Shown: piece by piece, positions 25,486 through 36,839 of the stretch
Layout: every line of letters starts with the position of its first letter
Numbering within the stretch: position 1 is the stretch's first letter
Source: Gluconobacter sphaericus NBRC 12467
GTDB lineage: Bacteria > Pseudomonadota > Alphaproteobacteria > Acetobacterales > Acetobacteraceae
Direction of reading: 5' to 3'
Assembly (NCBI RefSeq): GCF_006539125.1
Contig: NZ_BJMK01000001.1
Coordinates: 124,001 to 188,000, forward strand
Length of the DNA stretch: 64,000 bases
The notes under the pieces: generated by a model
Database searches by the model: none
Seen by the model: only the letters and a program-made list of their open reading frames with translations
Told to the model about the DNA's origin: nothing
Made by a program: the position numbers and the translations under genes

Positions 25486-26652
25486 TCAGGCTTCCCCGTT
25501 ATCCGGGACCATGATGCTGACGGTAGCGGTGGCGGCAATCCCTTCTTCGCGGCCCGTGAAGCCCAGACGCTCGGAGGTCGTGGCTTTGACCGAGATGCGG
25601 CTGACGTTGACCTTGAGAAGGTCGGCGAGGCGGTTACGCATGGCTTCGGCGTGCGGACCGATCTTGGGGCGTTCGCAGATCAGCGTGACGTCGGCGTTCA
25701 CGAGGAAGCCGCCGCGCTCACGGATGCGCTCGCCGGCATGGATCAGGAAGCGGGCCGAATCCATGTCCTTCCATTCGTTGTCGGATGGCGGGAAATGGCG
25801 GCCGATATCACCTTCAGCCAGTGCGCCGTAGATGGCGTCACACAGCGTGTGGATGCCGACATCGGCGTCGGAATGTCCGGCGAGGCCCTTTGTATGGGGC
25901 ACCTCAATGCCACACAGGATCAGCTTGCGGCCTTCCTCGAAGGCATGGACGTCATAGCCCAGTCCGACGCGGGGCAGCAGGTTTCGGTCAATCACACCTT
26001 CAAGACGCATCAGGTCCTCCGCAACAGTCAGTTTGATATTGTCTTCCGAGCCTTGAACGATCGCCACCGGATGGCCAGCCTGTTCGAGCAGGGCGGCGTC
26101 GTCGGTACGGGCATCGCGCAGGGTACGGTTAAGTTCGAGCAGGGTGCCAAAGCGGAAACCCTGTGGGGTCTGGGCGCGCCACAGCCCGTCTCGCGGGACG
26201 GTATCGATGATGATGCCGTCGGCAGCTTTCTTGATCGTGTCGATGACGGCGACGGCCGGGATCACGCCCTCATGGGTTTTCAGTGCCTCGATCACGTTCT
26301 GCACGACTTCCGCCGGGACGCAGGGACGGGCCCCGTCATGAACCAGCACTAAATCGGGCGGCTCGGGGAGGGCAGCAAGGGCTTCGAGGCCGTTACGCAC
26401 GCTGTCATGACGTTCCGCGCCGCCGCTGACGGGGGGCAGGACGTTCAGTCCGGCGAGGCTGTCGGCCAGCAGGGGGTCGTCGCCCACGGGCAGGAGCATG
26501 TCCACATGCGGCAGGAGGGCTTCGGCGGCTCTACGGATGACGGGTTTGCCCCGCAGTATCCGGAACTGCTTGGAAGAATTTTCCCCGTTCTGTGAGGAGG
26601 CGTCAAAGCGCCGGCCACGACCGGCGGCGAGAAGGAGGGCAGCGATACGCAT
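25486..26652 (-). CDS. ispDF: Bifunctional IspD/IspF of the MEP isoprenoid pathway
   Basis: A natural fusion of two non-consecutive MEP pathway enzymes, common in Alphaproteobacteria. The N-terminal half (about 1-225) is 2-C-methyl-D-erythritol 4-phosphate cytidylyltransferase: [13 protein letters not shown] at about 3-15, then SKQF, VHDGARP and IDTIKK. The C-terminal half (about 230-388) is the MECDP synthase: GYDVHAF, then CGIEVPH and GHSDADV with metal ligands, and later ERPKIGPH and [16 protein letters not shown] short insertion lies between the IspD glycine loop and SKQF. I chose the ATG at 26652 because the IspD fold begins there; the upstream GTG would add 26 unrelated residues. Confidence 0.95.
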   Translation of the reverse strand: MRIAALLLAAGRGRRFDASSQNGENSSKQFRILRGKPVIRRAAEALLPHVDMLLPVGDDPLLADSLAGLNVLPPVSGGAERHDSVRNGLEALAALPEPPDLVLVHDGARPCVPAEVVQNVIEALKTHEGVIPAVAVIDTIKKAADGIIIDTVPRDGLWRAQTPQGFRFGTLLELNRTLRDARTDDAALLEQAGHPVAIVQGSEDNIKLTVAEDLMRLEGVIDRNLLPRVGLGYDVHAFEEGRKLILCGIEVPHTKGLAGHSDADVGIHTLCDAIYGALAEGDIGRHFPPSDNEWKDMDSARFLIHAGERIRERGGFLVNADVTLICERPKIGPHAEAMRNRLADLLKVNVSRISVKATTSERLGFTGREEGIAATATVSIMVPDNGEA

Positions 26653-26736
26653 GGGGGAGGAATGGGCCGGGACGGCGGGAACGTCAAGCTTGTGTGACTG
26701 TTCCTCTGCCTGTCTGTGTGGCCCACTCACGGCCGG

Positions 26737-27210
26737 TCAGTGCACCAGTGTGCTGTCGTGAGGGCTGTCGAGGCTGAAAACGGGAATACTGACGTCAAAG
26801 CGATGGCCCGAGCGGGGCTCCACCATGTGATAGGTGCCGCGCATGAAGCCGGTCGGTGTCGTGAGCATGGCGCCGGACGTATAGTCGAACTGTTCCTGCG
26901 GGCCGATCACCGGTTGCTCTCCAACAACGCCATCACCATGGACATGTTCTTTCCGTCCAAGCCCGTCCACGATTTCCCAGCTACGGGAGAGGAGTTGGAA
27001 CGTGTCTTTGCGCTCGTTCTCGATGCTGATGTGATAGGCCCAGGCGTATTGATGGTCTTCGGGATGGGACTGGTCGTCCAGCCAGAAGGTCCGGACCGTG
27101 ACCGTCACGTCGTCCGTTGTTTCGCTGAAGCGGGGGGCGCTTTCCATGGCTTCGGCGAGTGCCGTCTCGGGATCGGCGTGCAGATGGGGGTGGGATGACT
27201 TGTCAGGCAT
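26737..27210 (-). CDS. apaG: ApaG domain protein
   Basis: A 157-residue protein with the ApaG (DUF525) beta-sandwich domain. The core shows YAWAYHISIENERKDTFQLLSRSW at about 45-68, then GEQPVIGPQEQFDYTSG (about 87-103) and a G.M.GTYHM block. ApaG is linked to Co2+ resistance and dinucleoside tetraphosphate levels in enterobacteria; its biochemical role is unsettled. It lies close to metZ and ispDF on the same strand and may be cotranscribed. Confidence 0.94.
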   Translation of the reverse strand: MPDKSSHPHLHADPETALAEAMESAPRFSETTDDVTVTVRTFWLDDQSHPEDHQYAWAYHISIENERKDTFQLLSRSWEIVDGLGRKEHVHGDGVVGEQPVIGPQEQFDYTSGAMLTTPTGFMRGTYHMVEPRSGHRFDVSIPVFSLDSPHDSTLVH

Positions 27211-27251
27211 GACGCCATTGTAAAGCCATCCCGGGGATTTGTCAGGAAAAC

Positions 27252-28445
27252 TTATGCAAGTGCCGCAACGGCCGCCGCCCCGCGCTTGAGGTCATCGATC
27301 AGGTCTGCCGGATCTTCCAGACCGACGGAAAGGCGAATGGCGCCATCGGTGATGCCGAGACGGGCACGCTCATCTTCACTGACGCGCATATGCGTCGTCG
27401 TGGCGGGGTGGGTCGCGAGACTCCGGGCATCGCCGAGATTGTTTGAAATCGCGATGATCTTGAAGGCGTTCATGAAGGCGAATGCGCCCTCACGGCCCTT
27501 GTCCACTACGAAGGCAACCATGGAGCCGCCATTGCTCATCTGGGCTTTGGCGAGTTCATGTTGCGGGTGGTCGGCGCGACCTGGATAGCGGACCTGAACG
27601 ACACCGGGAAGTTCGGCCAGTGCATCGGCGACGGCGGCGGCATTGCGCGCCATGGCGTCCGTGCGGAGCTGAAGCGTTTCCAGACCCTTGAGGAGAACCC
27701 AGGCGTTGAATGGTGAGAGCGCATTGCCCGTATTGCGGGTGTAGGGCTGAAGCGTCTCGTTGATCCATGCGCTGGAACCGAGCACTGCGCCGCCAAGGAC
27801 GCGGCCCTGACCGTCGATATGTTTCGTACAGGAATAGACGATCACATCCGCGCCCAGCTTGAGCGGGGACTGTCCGAGCGGGGTTGCGAACACGTTGTCC
27901 ACGATCAGCAGACCGCCTGCCTTGTGCGTCAGCTCGGCAACGCGGGCGATGTCGAGGACATCGAGCATCGGGTTGGACGGGCTTTCGATCAGCACGGCGG
28001 CTGTCGGCTTTGACAGTGCGCGTTCCCAGGCGTCGTAATCCGTTCCGTCCACCAGTTCGGTCTCGATGCCGTAGCGGGGGAGGAGGTTGGTCACGATCCA
28101 GTAGCAGGAGCCGAAAATGGCACGGGAAGCCACGACGCGGTCTCCGGCCTTCACATGCGACAGGATGGCCGAGGAGACGGCGCCCATGCCGGTGGATGTG
28201 GCGACGCAGGCTTCTGCACCCTCGAGGAGGGCCAGACGCTCCTGAAGCGTATCCACGGTTGGGTTGCCGAAGCGGGAATACTGGAAGTGCTGGACGTCGC
28301 CTGTGAAGGTCGCAGCGGCCTGTTCGGCGCTGTCATAAACGAAGCCGGAAGTCAGAAAGAGCGCCTCGGACGTTTCGCCGAACTCGGTGCGGTTCGGAGC
28401 TTCGTGTAGGAGACGGGTGGCTGTGCGCCAGTTTTCTGAAGACAT
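27252..28445 (-). CDS. metZ: O-succinylhomoserine sulfhydrylase
   Basis: PLP enzyme that makes homocysteine from O-succinylhomoserine and sulfide for methionine synthesis. The PLP lysine is Lys208 in YSCTKHIDGQGRVLGG, and the N-terminal FLTSGFVYDSAEQAAATF and SRFGNPT blocks fit the Cys/Met metabolism PLP family. The presence of GQGR after the PLP lysine and the overall pattern favour MetZ over cystathionine gamma-synthase. The ATG is preceded by GGAGGG. A SAM-II riboswitch lies in the 5' leader, which independently supports a methionine biosynthetic role and indicates repression by S-adenosylmethionine. Confidence 0.94.
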   Translation of the reverse strand: MSSENWRTATRLLHEAPNRTEFGETSEALFLTSGFVYDSAEQAAATFTGDVQHFQYSRFGNPTVDTLQERLALLEGAEACVATSTGMGAVSSAILSHVKAGDRVVASRAIFGSCYWIVTNLLPRYGIETELVDGTDYDAWERALSKPTAAVLIESPSNPMLDVLDIARVAELTHKAGGLLIVDNVFATPLGQSPLKLGADVIVYSCTKHIDGQGRVLGGAVLGSSAWINETLQPYTRNTGNALSPFNAWVLLKGLETLQLRTDAMARNAAAVADALAELPGVVQVRYPGRADHPQHELAKAQMSNGGSMVAFVVDKGREGAFAFMNAFKIIAISNNLGDARSLATHPATTTHMRVSEDERARLGITDGAIRLSVGLEDPADLIDDLKRGAAAVAALA

Positions 28446-28462
28446 GATGTCCCTCCATAAGA

Positions 28463-28482
28463 CGCCCTGTCGGTGTAGGGCG
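28463..28482 (-). promoter_or_regulatory. Hairpin between SAM-II aptamer and metZ ribosome site
   Basis: A perfect 6-bp stem (28463-28468 with 28477-28482), 8-nt loop, followed on the minus strand by TCTTAT and then the GGAGGG ribosome-binding site. It may form part of the expression platform or act as a weak intrinsic terminator. Confidence 0.4.
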
Positions 28483-28529
28483 CATGTGGTGGGCCGTGGA
28501 AGTCCTGGAAATCGTTCGATAACGACGCA

Positions 28530-28587
28530 GGGCCTCTTTAGCGCAATTCTTTAACCTCGCCGCAAGCCGGCCGCTCAAATCACGAGG
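28530..28587 (-). ncRNA. SAM-II riboswitch upstream of metZ
   Basis: Read on the minus strand, the leader shows the SAM-II consensus in order: P1 5' strand CCTCG, then TGATTTG, GGCCGGCTTGC, P1 3' strand CGAGG, GTTAAAGAA, and GCTAAAGAGGCC. The CCTCG/CGAGG pair closes P1, and the loop GGCC can pair with the 3' GGCC to form the H-type pseudoknot. SAM-II aptamers occur mainly in Alphaproteobacteria in front of metA, metX or metZ and shut down expression when S-adenosylmethionine is plentiful. The start codon lies about 85 bases downstream. Confidence 0.92.
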
Positions 28588-28619
28588 GTCAGTCACGTTG
28601 GAGCGTTTCTGACAACGGG

Positions 28620-28649
28620 ACTATGGGCCGTATTTCGGTTTTGCGTCAA
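28620..28649 (-). promoter_or_regulatory. Predicted sigma-70 promoter of metZ
   Basis: On the minus strand, TTGACG (28649-28644) and CATAGT (28625-28620) are separated by 18 bases. Transcription from here would start about 25 bases before the SAM-II aptamer. Confidence 0.5.
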
Positions 28650-28664
28650 CACCTTGAAGGCGGA

Positions 28665-28693
28665 TTGCGGAGGGATCGCAGAGCGGTTATGAT
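28665..28693 (+). promoter_or_regulatory. Predicted promoter of tRNA-Gly
   Basis: TTGCGG (28665-28670), a 17-base spacer and TATGAT (28688-28693); the mature tRNA begins 12 bases after the -10 box. The promoter is divergent from that of metZ. Confidence 0.55.
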
Positions 28694-28704
28694 CGCAACC
28701 GTAA

Positions 28705-28778
28705 GCGGGCGTAGTTCAATGGTAGAACGGCAGCTTCCCAAGCTGCATACGGGGGTTCGATTCCCCTCGCCCGCTCCA
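28705..28778 (+). tRNA. tRNA-Gly(CCC)
   Basis: A complete cloverleaf: acceptor arms GCGGGCG and CGCCCGC, D-arm with TTCAATGGTAGAA, anticodon stem GCAGC/GCTGC around the loop TTCCCAA (anticodon CCC, reads GGG), T-arm GGGGTTCGATTCCCC, discriminator T and an encoded CCA end. Confidence 0.97.
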
Positions 28779-28798
28779 GACTTCCCGAAAAACAGTGG

Positions 28799-29338
28799 TT
28801 ATTTAGGTGCCGGCGGTGCGCTGAGGGTGTCCTGATATTCCTTGCCGTTCCAGATCCAGCGGTCATTCGGGCTGACCAGCAGATCATGCATGCCCTTGTG
28901 TCGGGTGGGGAGGACGGAAATATCGCCGTTGACGGAGTCCAGAACCGTGTTCCACGTGTCGTTGTGCTTTAGATAGACGGACGTTGTGCAGCCTGCGGAA
29001 CCGCAGAGGCGCGCGGACTGGAGCTGTACGAACAGGGCTTCGTCATTTTTGCCTGAAGAGAGCGGGGCGGAGCCGACGAGCACGACCGGCTGGTCATGGT
29101 GCTTGGCCGCGTCCTGAAGATCGTCCTCGTTCAGTTTGCGGGCATCTTCATCCAGCTTCGTGCCCGGATGGGCCGTTAGGATGACGGGGGCGGCACCGGC
29201 AATGGCCGACTGCGCTGCATGCCGTGTGTGATGGCGGGTCTTGCCTGTCGCGGCATCCGCACAGGACAGGGATCCGGAGAGCATGAAGGACAGGGCCAGA
29301 ACCGCCGCAGGGCGGGAAAAAATCTGCTGGATCGACAT
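28799..29338 (-). CDS. Exported hypothetical protein
   Basis: A 179-residue exported protein; the signal peptide ends near residue 30 (SCADA before ATGKTRHH). The mature N-terminus is rich in His and Arg. The C-terminal domain (about 95-175) has a cysteine pair in RLCGSAGCTTSVYL, then WNTVLDS, a GMHDLLVS strand and WIWNGKEY. This pattern is seen in exported proteins of unknown function that may bind small ligands. I chose the ATG at 29338 because the signal peptide begins there. The TAA stop lies 21 bases past tRNA-Gly on the other strand. Confidence 0.72.
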   Translation of the reverse strand: MSIQQIFSRPAAVLALSFMLSGSLSCADAATGKTRHHTRHAAQSAIAGAAPVILTAHPGTKLDEDARKLNEDDLQDAAKHHDQPVVLVGSAPLSSGKNDEALFVQLQSARLCGSAGCTTSVYLKHNDTWNTVLDSVNGDISVLPTRHKGMHDLLVSPNDRWIWNGKEYQDTLSAPPAPK

Positions 29339-29390
29339 GAGACCTGTCATAACACGAAATTGAAGAAGAACATTGGTGAAGCTTCGGATG

Positions 29391-30140
29391 TCATTCGTGA
29401 CGCAACGTCACCACCAGCACGTCCCGGTAAGCCGGTTGTGACGGATCAACGGGCTGGACAGCCGTGACACCGTGATAGACGCGGTGATCGTCCACGATGG
29501 CAGCGTCCAGCGGGTTGGTCAGAGTAAAGGAGCCAAGTGGCTCTTTGCGCATGTCATGGATCGTGGTGACGCCCTGTTCCACGTTGTGACGGGCAACCAT
29601 CAGCACCAGAACCCAGTCCACGCCATCGCGGTGCAGGCCTTCGGGCGTGGGGTGGCCTTCATTGCCTGGACGGGCCTCGATGCGGAACTGATGGACTTCG
29701 ACATGCCAGACCGGCGGCTTTTCCGTCGGCGGTGTCAGGGAATCCGCGATACGGCTGATTGTGTGGATTGCGGCTGTCATGGCGGGATGGGTGGCAATGG
29801 TGTCCGCTACGGCGGGAAACCAGCGTTCGACCCCGCCATTGAGCAGGTTGTAGTCCCGGCTCTGATAATGGGGCTGGTGTTTTTTCCGGGTGATGGTGTC
29901 GCGCGAGACGGAGAAGGTCGCATAACGGCGTCGGCGGTAACGGCCACCATCCGCCATGTAGCGGTCAAGACCCAGATGATTCCAGCTCTCGGCAAATCCC
30001 TGCCAGTCCGTTAGGCCTTCATGCTCAAACAGAGGGCGTGTGACGTCGGCCTGCAGGAAGGAAAAGCCTTTTTCCAGCAGTGTATCTTCGATGCCGGTCA
30101 GAACCCTGTCAAAGGGCGGAGAGAGATCGGTAGGGTTCAT
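29391..30140 (-). CDS. 2-oxoglutarate/Fe(II) dioxygenase family protein
   Basis: A 249-residue member of the 2OG-Fe dioxygenase family that includes free amino acid hydroxylases such as the L-isoleucine 4-hydroxylase group. The predicted iron ligands are His170 and Asp172 in GLHRDGVD, with a distal His at about 223 in DDHRVYHGVT. A later Arg (RDVLVV) could bind 2-oxoglutarate. RRRRYATFSV near 70 is another family block. Substrate is not predictable from the sequence; a free amino acid is the best guess. The ATG at 30140 is preferred over a TTG at 30155, which is next to a hairpin. Confidence 0.86.
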   Translation of the reverse strand: MNPTDLSPPFDRVLTGIEDTLLEKGFSFLQADVTRPLFEHEGLTDWQGFAESWNHLGLDRYMADGGRYRRRRYATFSVSRDTITRKKHQPHYQSRDYNLLNGGVERWFPAVADTIATHPAMTAAIHTISRIADSLTPPTEKPPVWHVEVHQFRIEARPGNEGHPTPEGLHRDGVDWVLVLMVARHNVEQGVTTIHDMRKEPLGSFTLTNPLDAAIVDDHRVYHGVTAVQPVDPSQPAYRDVLVVTLRHE

Positions 30141-30155
30141 GAGTTCTCGGACCAA

Positions 30156-30185
30156 GGGACGCAGGGTTAGGTGAGGCTGCGTCCC
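30156..30185 (-). terminator. Hairpin between ndh and the dioxygenase gene
   Basis: Perfect 9-bp arms (30156-30164 with 30177-30185) and a 12-nt loop. It follows ndh on the minus strand and precedes the dioxygenase start by 16 bases, so it could be an ndh terminator or a leader element. No T-run. Confidence 0.42.
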
Positions 30186-30220
30186 ACATTCCCTCTTTGA
30201 CAGGCTTCTGAAAAGGGATT

Positions 30221-31450
30221 TCAGGCGCCCAGATCAGGTTTGACCGGCGAAAGATGTTCGCGGACCGTGCTGCAGGCTGTGGGGGCCAAACCGAGGATGC
30301 CTGCGAGGTGCTGGCGGTACAGTCCCTCATGGATCAGACGCGCAGCCAGACCTGACAGCAGGCCGCCGCCGAAGCTGCGTTTGGTGTCCAGCATTCCCCA
30401 GCCGTTGTAGTCTCCCAGGGCCACAACGGCACCGCGGTCGTTATAGACGAAGGGAGCAGGGTCCCTGCCGGCGATGATTTCCGGTAGGGCGCGGCCAAGA
30501 TACTGGCCTTCCTGGCGGGCGGCCTGAGCCGTCGGCGCGATCGGGGCTGAATCGATGCGGGAGCAGTCACCGATGGCGAAAACGGCCGGGTCCTGCGTGG
30601 TCTGAAGCGTGGTGGTCACGCCGAGCTGGCCCGAGCGTCCGCGTTCTAGGCCTTCGAGAAGGCTCGTGGCATCCGAGGCGCGCACGCCGGCAGCCCAGAT
30701 GCGGAGGCTTGCGGGGATGTGCTCGCCGGATTTGAGGCTGAAACCGGTCTCGTCCGCGCCTACCACCATGGCTTCAGTCCGCACCGATATCCCGAGCTTT
30801 TCAAGCTGCTGCGTGGCGGCGGTGGAGACGGCCTCTGGAAAGGCTGGCAGGATGCGGGGGCCAGTCTCGATCAAGACGGCGTTCAGCAGGGATTTGCGAA
30901 CGGCTGCTCCCAAACCGCGGGCGTCATCGATGGATTTGCACAGTTCAGCAATCAGCTGGACGCCGGTTGCGCCACCGCCGACGATGCCGATGGAGAGCTT
31001 CTCGCCAGCGGCACGGGCTTTCTGTACGGCTTCACGGAAGGTGGTGAAGAGTGCGTCAGCGTCGTTCAGGCTGTCGATGAACATACAGTGATCGACAATG
31101 CCGGGAATGCCGAAGTCATTCGCGCGCGAGCCGAGAGCGATCACAAGATAATCGTAAGGCAGTGTCGCACCGGTATCAAGTGAGACGGTCTTGTTTTCGC
31201 GATTGACGGCGACGGGGCTGCCCTGGACGAAGGTGAAGCCGAACTTTGTGGCCGTTTCCTTGAAGGGGATGCAGTTCCCCTGATGCTGCATGGTGCCCGC
31301 AGCGAATTCGTGCAGAGCCGGCTTCCAGTAATGGACGGGGCTGCGGTCAATGAGTGTCAGAGAGATGTTCTGGCGACGGCCCAGCGCTGCAGCGGCTTCA
31401 AGCCCCCCAACGCCACCGCCAAGAACAAGCACGCGAGCTCCAGCAGACAT
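30221..31450 (-). CDS. ndh: Type II NADH dehydrogenase
   Basis: Single-subunit FAD enzyme at the inner membrane that passes electrons from NADH to ubiquinone without pumping protons. The 409 residues show the FAD dinucleotide fold VLVLGGGVGGLEAAAAL at residues 7-23. The NADH fold SIGIVGGGATGVQLIAEL is near 155-172, and the FAD-binding VFAIGDCSR is near 294-302. The C-terminal hydrophobic region fits membrane attachment. In Gluconobacter, NDH-2 is a main entry for NADH because complex I is often missing; that is background, not shown here. It lies between argJ and the dioxygenase gene on the same strand. Confidence 0.92.
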   Translation of the reverse strand: MSAGARVLVLGGGVGGLEAAAALGRRQNISLTLIDRSPVHYWKPALHEFAAGTMQHQGNCIPFKETATKFGFTFVQGSPVAVNRENKTVSLDTGATLPYDYLVIALGSRANDFGIPGIVDHCMFIDSLNDADALFTTFREAVQKARAAGEKLSIGIVGGGATGVQLIAELCKSIDDARGLGAAVRKSLLNAVLIETGPRILPAFPEAVSTAATQQLEKLGISVRTEAMVVGADETGFSLKSGEHIPASLRIWAAGVRASDATSLLEGLERGRSGQLGVTTTLQTTQDPAVFAIGDCSRIDSAPIAPTAQAARQEGQYLGRALPEIIAGRDPAPFVYNDRGAVVALGDYNGWGMLDTKRSFGGGLLSGLAARLIHEGLYRQHLAGILGLAPTACSTVREHLSPVKPDLGA

Positions 31451-31505
31451 GGATTTTTCCTCATATCAAGTACGAAACGGCACCCGGATTTTGCTAATGG
31501 CCGAG

Positions 31506-31526
31506 GCGGGGCTGCACAAGCCCCGC
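31506..31526 (-). terminator. Hairpin downstream of argJ
   Basis: Perfect 8-bp GC-rich stem (31506-31513 with 31519-31526), 5-nt loop, 23 bases past the argJ stop. It lacks a T-run but is in the right place to end the ppiC-like-argJ transcript. Confidence 0.5.
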
Positions 31527-31548
31527 TCTCGCTGACGTGTTGGGGTGG

Positions 31549-32784
31549 TCAGCTGCGGTAGGAGCCGTTGATGTCGATGTAGCCATGCGTCAGATCGCAG
31601 GTCCAGACGCGGGCTTCTCCGTCGCCCAGGCCGAGATCGACGGCAATTTCGATCTCCTGACCCTTCATGTGGGCAACGACCGGGGCTTCATCGTAATTCT
31701 CTACGACGCCGCCATCTTTTGCGATCCACGTACCGCCGATGGCGACGGAGAGACGGTCGCGGTCTGCGGGTTCTCCGCTTTTTCCCACTGCCATGACCAC
31801 GCGGCCCCAGTTGGCGTCTTCGCCCGCAATGGCGGTTTTAACGAGGGGGGAATTGGCGATGCACAGTGCGATGCGGTGGGCGGAGAGATTGGAGTCCGCT
31901 CCGGTGACGGCGATACGGACAAGCTTTGTTGCGCCTTCGCCATCGCGGACCACCATCAGCGCGAGCTCCAGCAGGAGATCGTTCAGCGCAAGGGTAAACT
32001 CGGCGAGAGCAGGGTCATTAACGTCGTCGACTTCGGGATTGTCGGCCAGTCCGGTCGCGAAAATCATCAGCATGTCCGAAGTGGACGTGTCCGAATCGAC
32101 GGTAATCGAATTGAAGCTCTGGGCGCAGCCGGAGGCCAGCAGGGACTGCAGCACGTTCTGCGGCAGTTTGGCATCGGTTGCGACATAGGCCAGCATCGTG
32201 GCCATGTCGGGGGCAACCATGCCCGATCCCTTGGCAATGCCCTGGATGCGGACGGGGGTGCCGTTGATTTTCACATCGCGACGTGCGGCCTTGGGGAAGG
32301 TGTCCGTCGTCATGATGGCGCGGGCGGCATCGGCCCAGCCATTATCTTCCAGCTCGGCCTTGGCGGCGGGAAGGGCGGCGATGATGCGGTCCTGCGGCAG
32401 TTTTTCGCCGATTACGCCTGTAGAGGCGAGAAAGACGTCCTGCGGGGGGCAGTCGAGAAGTTGTGCGGTGGCGTCCGCGCAGTCTTCGCAGGCCTGGATT
32501 CCGGCGCGGCCGGTAAAGACGTTCGCATTGCCTGCATTGACGAGCAGGGCCCGGGCATAAGGAGTCGTCAGAGCCTCACGGCACCACAGGACAGGGGCGC
32601 CGGGGCAGGCGTTCTTTGTATAGACGCCTGCCGCCACCGTGCCGGGAACGAATTCCGCGAGCATCAGGTCCGTACGGCCCTGATAGCGTACGCCCGCGGC
32701 GACGGCGGAAAGCCGCACGCCCGCAATCGTTGCAAGGTCCGGCAGCGGACGAGCGAGCGGAGAGACGGGGAGCGGCTTTGCCAT
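31549..32784 (-). CDS. argJ: Bifunctional glutamate N-acetyltransferase / N-acetylglutamate synthase
   Basis: Recycles acetyl groups in arginine synthesis by moving acetyl from N-acetylornithine to glutamate, and may also use acetyl-CoA. The precursor of 411 residues should cleave itself before Thr196 in APDMATMLAY, which gives alpha and beta chains; the Thr becomes the nucleophile. LLVNAGNANVFTG (about 80-92) and ASTGVIGEKLP (about 120-130) are family hallmarks. I chose the ATG at 32784, which matches the usual N-terminus. It starts 4 bases after the parvulin gene ends, so both are probably cotranscribed. Confidence 0.95.
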   Translation of the reverse strand: MAKPLPVSPLARPLPDLATIAGVRLSAVAAGVRYQGRTDLMLAEFVPGTVAAGVYTKNACPGAPVLWCREALTTPYARALLVNAGNANVFTGRAGIQACEDCADATAQLLDCPPQDVFLASTGVIGEKLPQDRIIAALPAAKAELEDNGWADAARAIMTTDTFPKAARRDVKINGTPVRIQGIAKGSGMVAPDMATMLAYVATDAKLPQNVLQSLLASGCAQSFNSITVDSDTSTSDMLMIFATGLADNPEVDDVNDPALAEFTLALNDLLLELALMVVRDGEGATKLVRIAVTGADSNLSAHRIALCIANSPLVKTAIAGEDANWGRVVMAVGKSGEPADRDRLSVAIGGTWIAKDGGVVENYDEAPVVAHMKGQEIEIAVDLGLGDGEARVWTCDLTHGYIDINGSYRS

Positions 32785-32788
32785 GGTC

Positions 32789-33715
32789 TTACTTCTTTGC
32801 AGGTGCGGCAGCCGGGGCTGCATTCGGGATCACCTTGCCCTGTGCGTCGTAGTGAACGACCTTCACCTGGGATTCAGCGGCCTGAACGATGTCACGCACC
32901 TTGTCGCGGATCAGCTCCTGACGGACCTGGTCGTGGACCTGGTCGAAGGTCGGGATCGGGGCCGTGCGGGTCGCGAGAACCTGGATCACGTGCCAGCCGT
33001 ACTGGGTGTGAACAGGCGTCTGGGTGATCGTGTTCGGCTTCATGGCGAAGGCGGCGGCAGAGAAGGCAGGCAACATGTCAGCCTTCTTGAACCAGCCGAG
33101 ATCGCCGCCATTTGCGCCAGCCGACCCTTTGTCCTTGGAGAGCTGCGCGGCGAGCTTACCGAAGTCAGCCCCTTTGTCGAGCTGGGCGATGATGTCCTTG
33201 GCCTGCGCCTCGCTGTCCACGAGGATGTGGCGGGCGTGGATTTCTTCTTCCGGCTTCTTGTTCGCATAATGCGTCTGATAGAAGTCGTGCAGAGTGGCAT
33301 CGGTGACCAGCGGGCTGACTTTTTCTTCGAGATAGGCGTTCTGGAGCGCATTCGCGGCAGCGGCATCCATGGCAGCCTTCACGTCCGGCTTGCGGGTCAG
33401 GCCTTCCTTTTCAGCGGCGAACTGCACGGCCTTCTGGTCAACGAGTTGGTTGACGATGAGCGGGACCAGAACGGACGGCTGGATCTGGCGGGCCTGCGGC
33501 GGAAGATTGCCCGCTGCCCGCTGCACGTCGCCCAGCGTGATCTTCGCACCATTGACGGTGGCGATCAGCATGTCGGGGTTGGGGGCGGCGGCCGGAGCGG
33601 CGGCTGGTGCTGCGGCAGCGGGGGCTGCTGCGGGAGCGGCGAAAACCGTCGATGCTGCGACCGACGTACCGGCCAGAAGGGCGGCGAGAGCGAAAGTGGA
33701 GCGGGAAAGCCGCAT
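32789..33715 (-). CDS. Parvulin-type peptidyl-prolyl isomerase, exported
   Basis: A 308-residue periplasmic PPIase of the PpiC/SurA class. A signal peptide (about 1-26) is followed by an Ala/Pro-rich linker (about 27-50). A helical SurA-N-like region covers about 50-165. The parvulin domain (about 170-275) has the segments EIHARHILV, FGKLAAQLSKD, GGDLGWFKKADMLPAF and YGWHVIQVL. It probably helps fold outer-membrane or periplasmic proteins. The ATG at 33715 was chosen because the signal peptide starts there; the frame is open further but has no protein character. The C-terminus is again Ala/Pro/Lys-rich. Confidence 0.9.
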   Translation of the reverse strand: MRLSRSTFALAALLAGTSVAASTVFAAPAAAPAAAAPAAAPAAAPNPDMLIATVNGAKITLGDVQRAAGNLPPQARQIQPSVLVPLIVNQLVDQKAVQFAAEKEGLTRKPDVKAAMDAAAANALQNAYLEEKVSPLVTDATLHDFYQTHYANKKPEEEIHARHILVDSEAQAKDIIAQLDKGADFGKLAAQLSKDKGSAGANGGDLGWFKKADMLPAFSAAAFAMKPNTITQTPVHTQYGWHVIQVLATRTAPIPTFDQVHDQVRQELIRDKVRDIVQAAESQVKVVHYDAQGKVIPNAAPAAAPAKK

Positions 33716-33915
33716 GTGGGGACTACCTCGGATGTAACCTAGAAAAGGATGGTCTGCACCATGACAAAGGCTGGTCCGCCCTGCAAGGGTGCGGTCCGTT
33801 ACCATTCCTTCACGCACAATGCAGGCGGGTGTCGTGCGAGGTGCGCAGCCGGTCAGAGATGTGACACTGTGATGACAATGGGAACATTTCATCGGAGTTC
33901 TGGGCGGGCTCTCCA

Positions 33916-33944
33916 TTGACCCTTTGCGGCCCGGGTCCTATCTC
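33916..33944 (+). promoter_or_regulatory. Predicted secA promoter
   Basis: TTGACC (33916-33921), a 17-base spacer and TATCTC (33939-33944), about 95 bases before the secA start. The 324-base gap 33716-34039 between the divergent parvulin and secA genes otherwise holds no gene I can support. Confidence 0.42.
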
Positions 33945-33980
33945 CAGCAGACGTGAAAATCCTGACGGCACGATGTGACG

Positions 33981-34004
33981 GCTCTTTTCGGTAGTGGAAA
34001 GAGC
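33981..34004 (+). other. Hairpin in the secA leader
   Basis: A 7-bp perfect inverted repeat (33981-33987 with 33998-34004) with a 10-nt loop in the predicted 5' leader of secA, 35 bases before the start codon. It might affect secA expression, but no SecM-like peptide or known motif is seen. Confidence 0.3.
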
Positions 34005-34039
34005 TGGCGCTCCGGGCCTTCGGCATCTCAAGGTTCAGC

Positions 34040-36805
<2,766 letters not shown>

Positions 36806-36839
36806 GCCTCTGACACGAAGATAGAAGAAGGAGCGACCG

